A DNA stretch of 5,750 nucleotides from Microcaldota archaeon (GTDB lineage: Archaea; Micrarchaeota; Micrarchaeia; Norongarragalinales; UBA10210). The translations under genes and the position numbers were made by a program. The notes beneath the pieces were generated by a model that was not told where the DNA came from, ran no database searches, and saw only the letters and a program-made list of their open reading frames with translations. Positions 4,386 through 5,750 of the stretch are shown piece after piece. The first letter of the stretch is position 1. Each line of letters starts with the position of its first letter. The stretch spans positions 20,859-26,608 of the forward strand of contig DUGE01000025.1 in assembly GCA_013331595.1 (NCBI GenBank), read 5' to 3'.

Positions 4386-4981
4386 AGAATTTAGTCGTTC
4401 CGGGTGAAATCGTTTCCGAAAAGCCGTATAGGGCTGACGGCGTTTTCATGGAGGAAGGAAAAACGCTGTCCGCAGTGATGGGTGTCGTAGAGGATGGAAG
4501 GCTCATTCCCCTGAAAGGGCCGTACTTCCCCAAGCGCGGCGATTACGTCATCGGAATCATAAAAGAGGAAGGGTTTTACGGGTGGATGGCCGACTTGCAT
4601 TCGCCATTTGAAGGAAAGATTTCGGCGCGCGAAACGCGCGAAAAGTTCCGCATAGGCGACGTAGTGTCAGCAAAAATTTTTGAAGTGGATGAGGTCGGCG
4701 AGGCTTTGCTGGGCGAAGCGAGGAGATTGTGGGAAGGCGAAGTGCTGGAAGTCGAGCCTGCGAAAATCCCGCGCATAATCGGAAAGAGCGGTTCGATGGT
4801 TTCGCTCATAAAACAGTACGCCAAGACCGACGCGTTCGTCGGGCAGAACGGACGGATATACCTGAAGGGCGGGGACACTTCGATGGCAGTGATGGCGATT
4901 TTGAAGATATGCAGCGAGGCGCACGTTTCCGGTCTTACCGACAGGATTTCCGCTTTCCTCGAGAAAGGCGGTAAGGATTAA
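4382..4981 (+). CDS. rrp4: Exosome RNA-binding cap subunit Rrp4
   Basis: Rrp4 sits on top of the Rrp41-Rrp42 ring of the archaeal exosome and guides RNA into its central channel for 3'-5' phosphorolysis or tailing. The 199-residue product shows the family order. An N-terminal beta domain begins LVVPGEIVSE (4-13) and continues to the IPLKGPYFPKRGDYVIGII stretch (42-60). An S1 domain spans about 54-115 (FYGWMADLHSPFEGKISA, then IGDVVSAKIFEVDE). A KH domain spans about 120-195 with the GxxG loop GKSG (134-137), the VGQNGRIYL strand and the GLTDRISAFLE end. The start is TTG: no ATG or GTG lies upstream in frame after TGA 4361-4363, and the PGE motif must be included. The S1 domain is compact compared with some crenarchaeal members. 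It lies 66 bases after SBDS and 38 bases before rrp41, so it is very probably in one operon. Confidence 0.95.
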   Translation: MKNLVVPGEIVSEKPYRADGVFMEEGKTLSAVMGVVEDGRLIPLKGPYFPKRGDYVIGIIKEEGFYGWMADLHSPFEGKISARETREKFRIGDVVSAKIFEVDEVGEALLGEARRLWEGEVLEVEPAKIPRIIGKSGSMVSLIKQYAKTDAFVGQNGRIYLKGGDTSMAVMAILKICSEAHVSGLTDRISAFLEKGGKD

Positions 4982-4992
4982 CGAGTGAAAAA

Positions 4993-5013
4993 ATGTTTGT
5001 GAGATTGTGGTGA
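4993..5013 (+). other. Possible 6-codon mini-ORF before rrp41
   Basis: ATG 4993 opens MFVRLW with stop TGA 5011-5013, which is part of the rrp41 ribosome-binding site GGTGA. A GAGTGA string (4983-4988) precedes this ATG. Since every GGTGA contains a TGA, a short frame ending there is not surprising, and the call is weak. Confidence 0.12.
5009..5013 (+). promoter_or_regulatory. GGTGA ribosome-binding site of rrp41
   Basis: GGTGA ends six bases before ATG 5020, with an A-rich spacer. It supports ATG 5020 as the start. Confidence 0.65.
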
Positions 5014-5019
5014 AAAAAA

Positions 5020-5750
5020 ATGGCTAAGGTTTTGAAGGAAGAAGATTTGATAAAGAACGGAAAAAGGTGCGACGGGCGCGGGTTTGAGGATTTGCGTCCC
5101 ATCATCGTGAAGGCGGGAGTGCTGAAGCAGGCTTCCGGAAGCGCGTATGTCGAATGGGGACGGAACAAAGTGTATGCGGCTGTTTACGGCCCGCACGAGG
5201 TTTTTCCCAAGCACATGACCAACAATTACAAGGCTTTGATTAATGCGCGCTACATAATGGCCCCGTTCTCCGGGCTGGACGACCACAGCCGAAGCGGCCC
5301 CAACAGGCGGAGCATTGAAATCTCGAAAGTCGCGAAGCACGTTTTCGAAAACGTGGTTCTCACAAACCTGTTCCCAAAAACCATGATTGACGTCCATATG
5401 GAAGTCATGCAGAGCGACGGCGGAACGCGCGTAGCTTCGATAACGGCCGCGAGCGTAGCGCTGGCGGACGCGGGCATTCCCATGCGCGACCTCGTTTGCG
5501 GAGTGAGCGTGGGGAAGGTTGCAGGCGAGCTTCTGCTCGACCTGGACAAGTACGAAGACAATTTGGGCGGCAGCGACGTGCCAATGATTTTCGCGCCGCG
5601 CAACGGCGACCTTTTGCTCTATCAGATGGATGGAATGCTTTCAAAGGATGAAGTTGAGCGGGCGTACGACATGGCGTTGGGCGCCTGCAAGAAAATCCGC
5701 GTTTTGCAGGAAAACGCGCTGAAGGAAAAGTACAAGGAAGTTTTCGAAAA
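5020..5750 (+). CDS. rrp41: Exosome catalytic subunit Rrp41 (RNase PH fold), 3' end outside window
   Basis: Rrp41 is the active subunit of the archaeal exosome hexamer, degrading RNA 3'-5' with phosphate (or adding heteropolymeric tails from NDPs) after pairing with Rrp42. The frame runs from ATG 5020 to the window edge, giving 243 codons; the archaeal protein is usually about 240-250, so only the very end is missing. Visible marks are GKRCDGRGFEDLRPI (14-28), the AYVEWGRNKVYAAVYGP strands (42-58), GPNRRSIEIS with the RNA-contacting R96-R97 pair, MQSDGGTRVASITAAS (phosphate-binding loop with R137), and YEDNLGGSDVP (178-188). In the last motif D180 and D186 align with the two catalytic aspartates known from Sulfolobus Rrp41 (D182, D188), so the subunit should be active. 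rrp42 usually follows directly and would be expected beyond the window. It has its own GGTGA site 38 bases after rrp4. Confidence 0.96.
   Translation, partial: MAKVLKEEDLIKNGKRCDGRGFEDLRPIIVKAGVLKQASGSAYVEWGRNKVYAAVYGPHEVFPKHMTNNYKALINARYIMAPFSGLDDHSRSGPNRRSIEISKVAKHVFENVVLTNLFPKTMIDVHMEVMQSDGGTRVASITAASVALADAGIPMRDLVCGVSVGKVAGELLLDLDKYEDNLGGSDVPMIFAPRNGDLLLYQMDGMLSKDEVERAYDMALGACKKIRVLQENALKEKYKEVFE

Noticed and set aside
3706..4533. Long minus-strand open frame (275 codons) opposite SBDS and rrp4
   Set aside because: It is Ser/Ala-rich shadow sequence created by the codon use of SBDS, which is a clear conserved gene on the other strand; it also crosses the SBDS-rrp4 gap.
4978..5603. Minus-strand open frames opposite rrp41
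   Set aside because: They are shadows of the conserved Rrp41 coding sequence.

Overview
The window looks archaeal. It carries much of the conserved archaeal proteasome-exosome-RNase P gene neighbourhood: RNase P proteins Rpp30 and Pop5, the 20S proteasome alpha subunit, an SBDS-family ribosome maturation factor, and exosome subunits Rrp4 and Rrp41, plus a DUF424-type protein. Ribosome-binding sites of the GGTG(A) type, a TTG start, AT-rich TATA-like boxes and several starts with no leader signal also fit archaea. The compact, truncated or diverged versions of some proteins hint at a reduced-genome lineage (DPANN-like), but this is inference and cannot be settled from the sequence alone.

Left part (1-1839, plus strand): the 3' end of a DUF424-like gene, a short Rpp30 homolog that has only the C-terminal part of the normal protein, an unidentified two-helix membrane protein with a cytosolic beta-rich domain, and a Maf/HAM1-type (RdgB-like) NTP pyrophosphatase that lacks one of the family's substrate-pocket motifs. 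Middle (1813-2268, minus strand): one unrecognised alpha/beta protein. It overlaps the end of the pyrophosphatase gene convergently and is divergent from pop5; a perfect 9-bp inverted repeat lies in the divergent spacer. Right part (2325-5750, plus strand): pop5, a 254-bp AT-rich spacer with small hairpins and a probable promoter, then a tight run psmA - SBDS - rrp4 - rrp41, the last cut by the window end.

Functionally, the right-hand genes unite protein degradation (psmA), 60S-type ribosome maturation (SBDS) and 3'-5' RNA degradation and tailing (Rrp4 cap and Rrp41 catalytic ring subunit). The RNase P proteins add tRNA 5' processing. The usual adjacency of rpp30 and pop5 is broken here by the membrane protein, pyrophosphatase and minus-strand gene. 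I see no mobile element, CRISPR array, tRNA or rRNA. Most of the window is a known conserved locus. The parts worth a second look are the half-length Rpp30, the motif-deficient pyrophosphatase, the unknown minus-strand gene with its inverted repeat, and the leader region of psmA.
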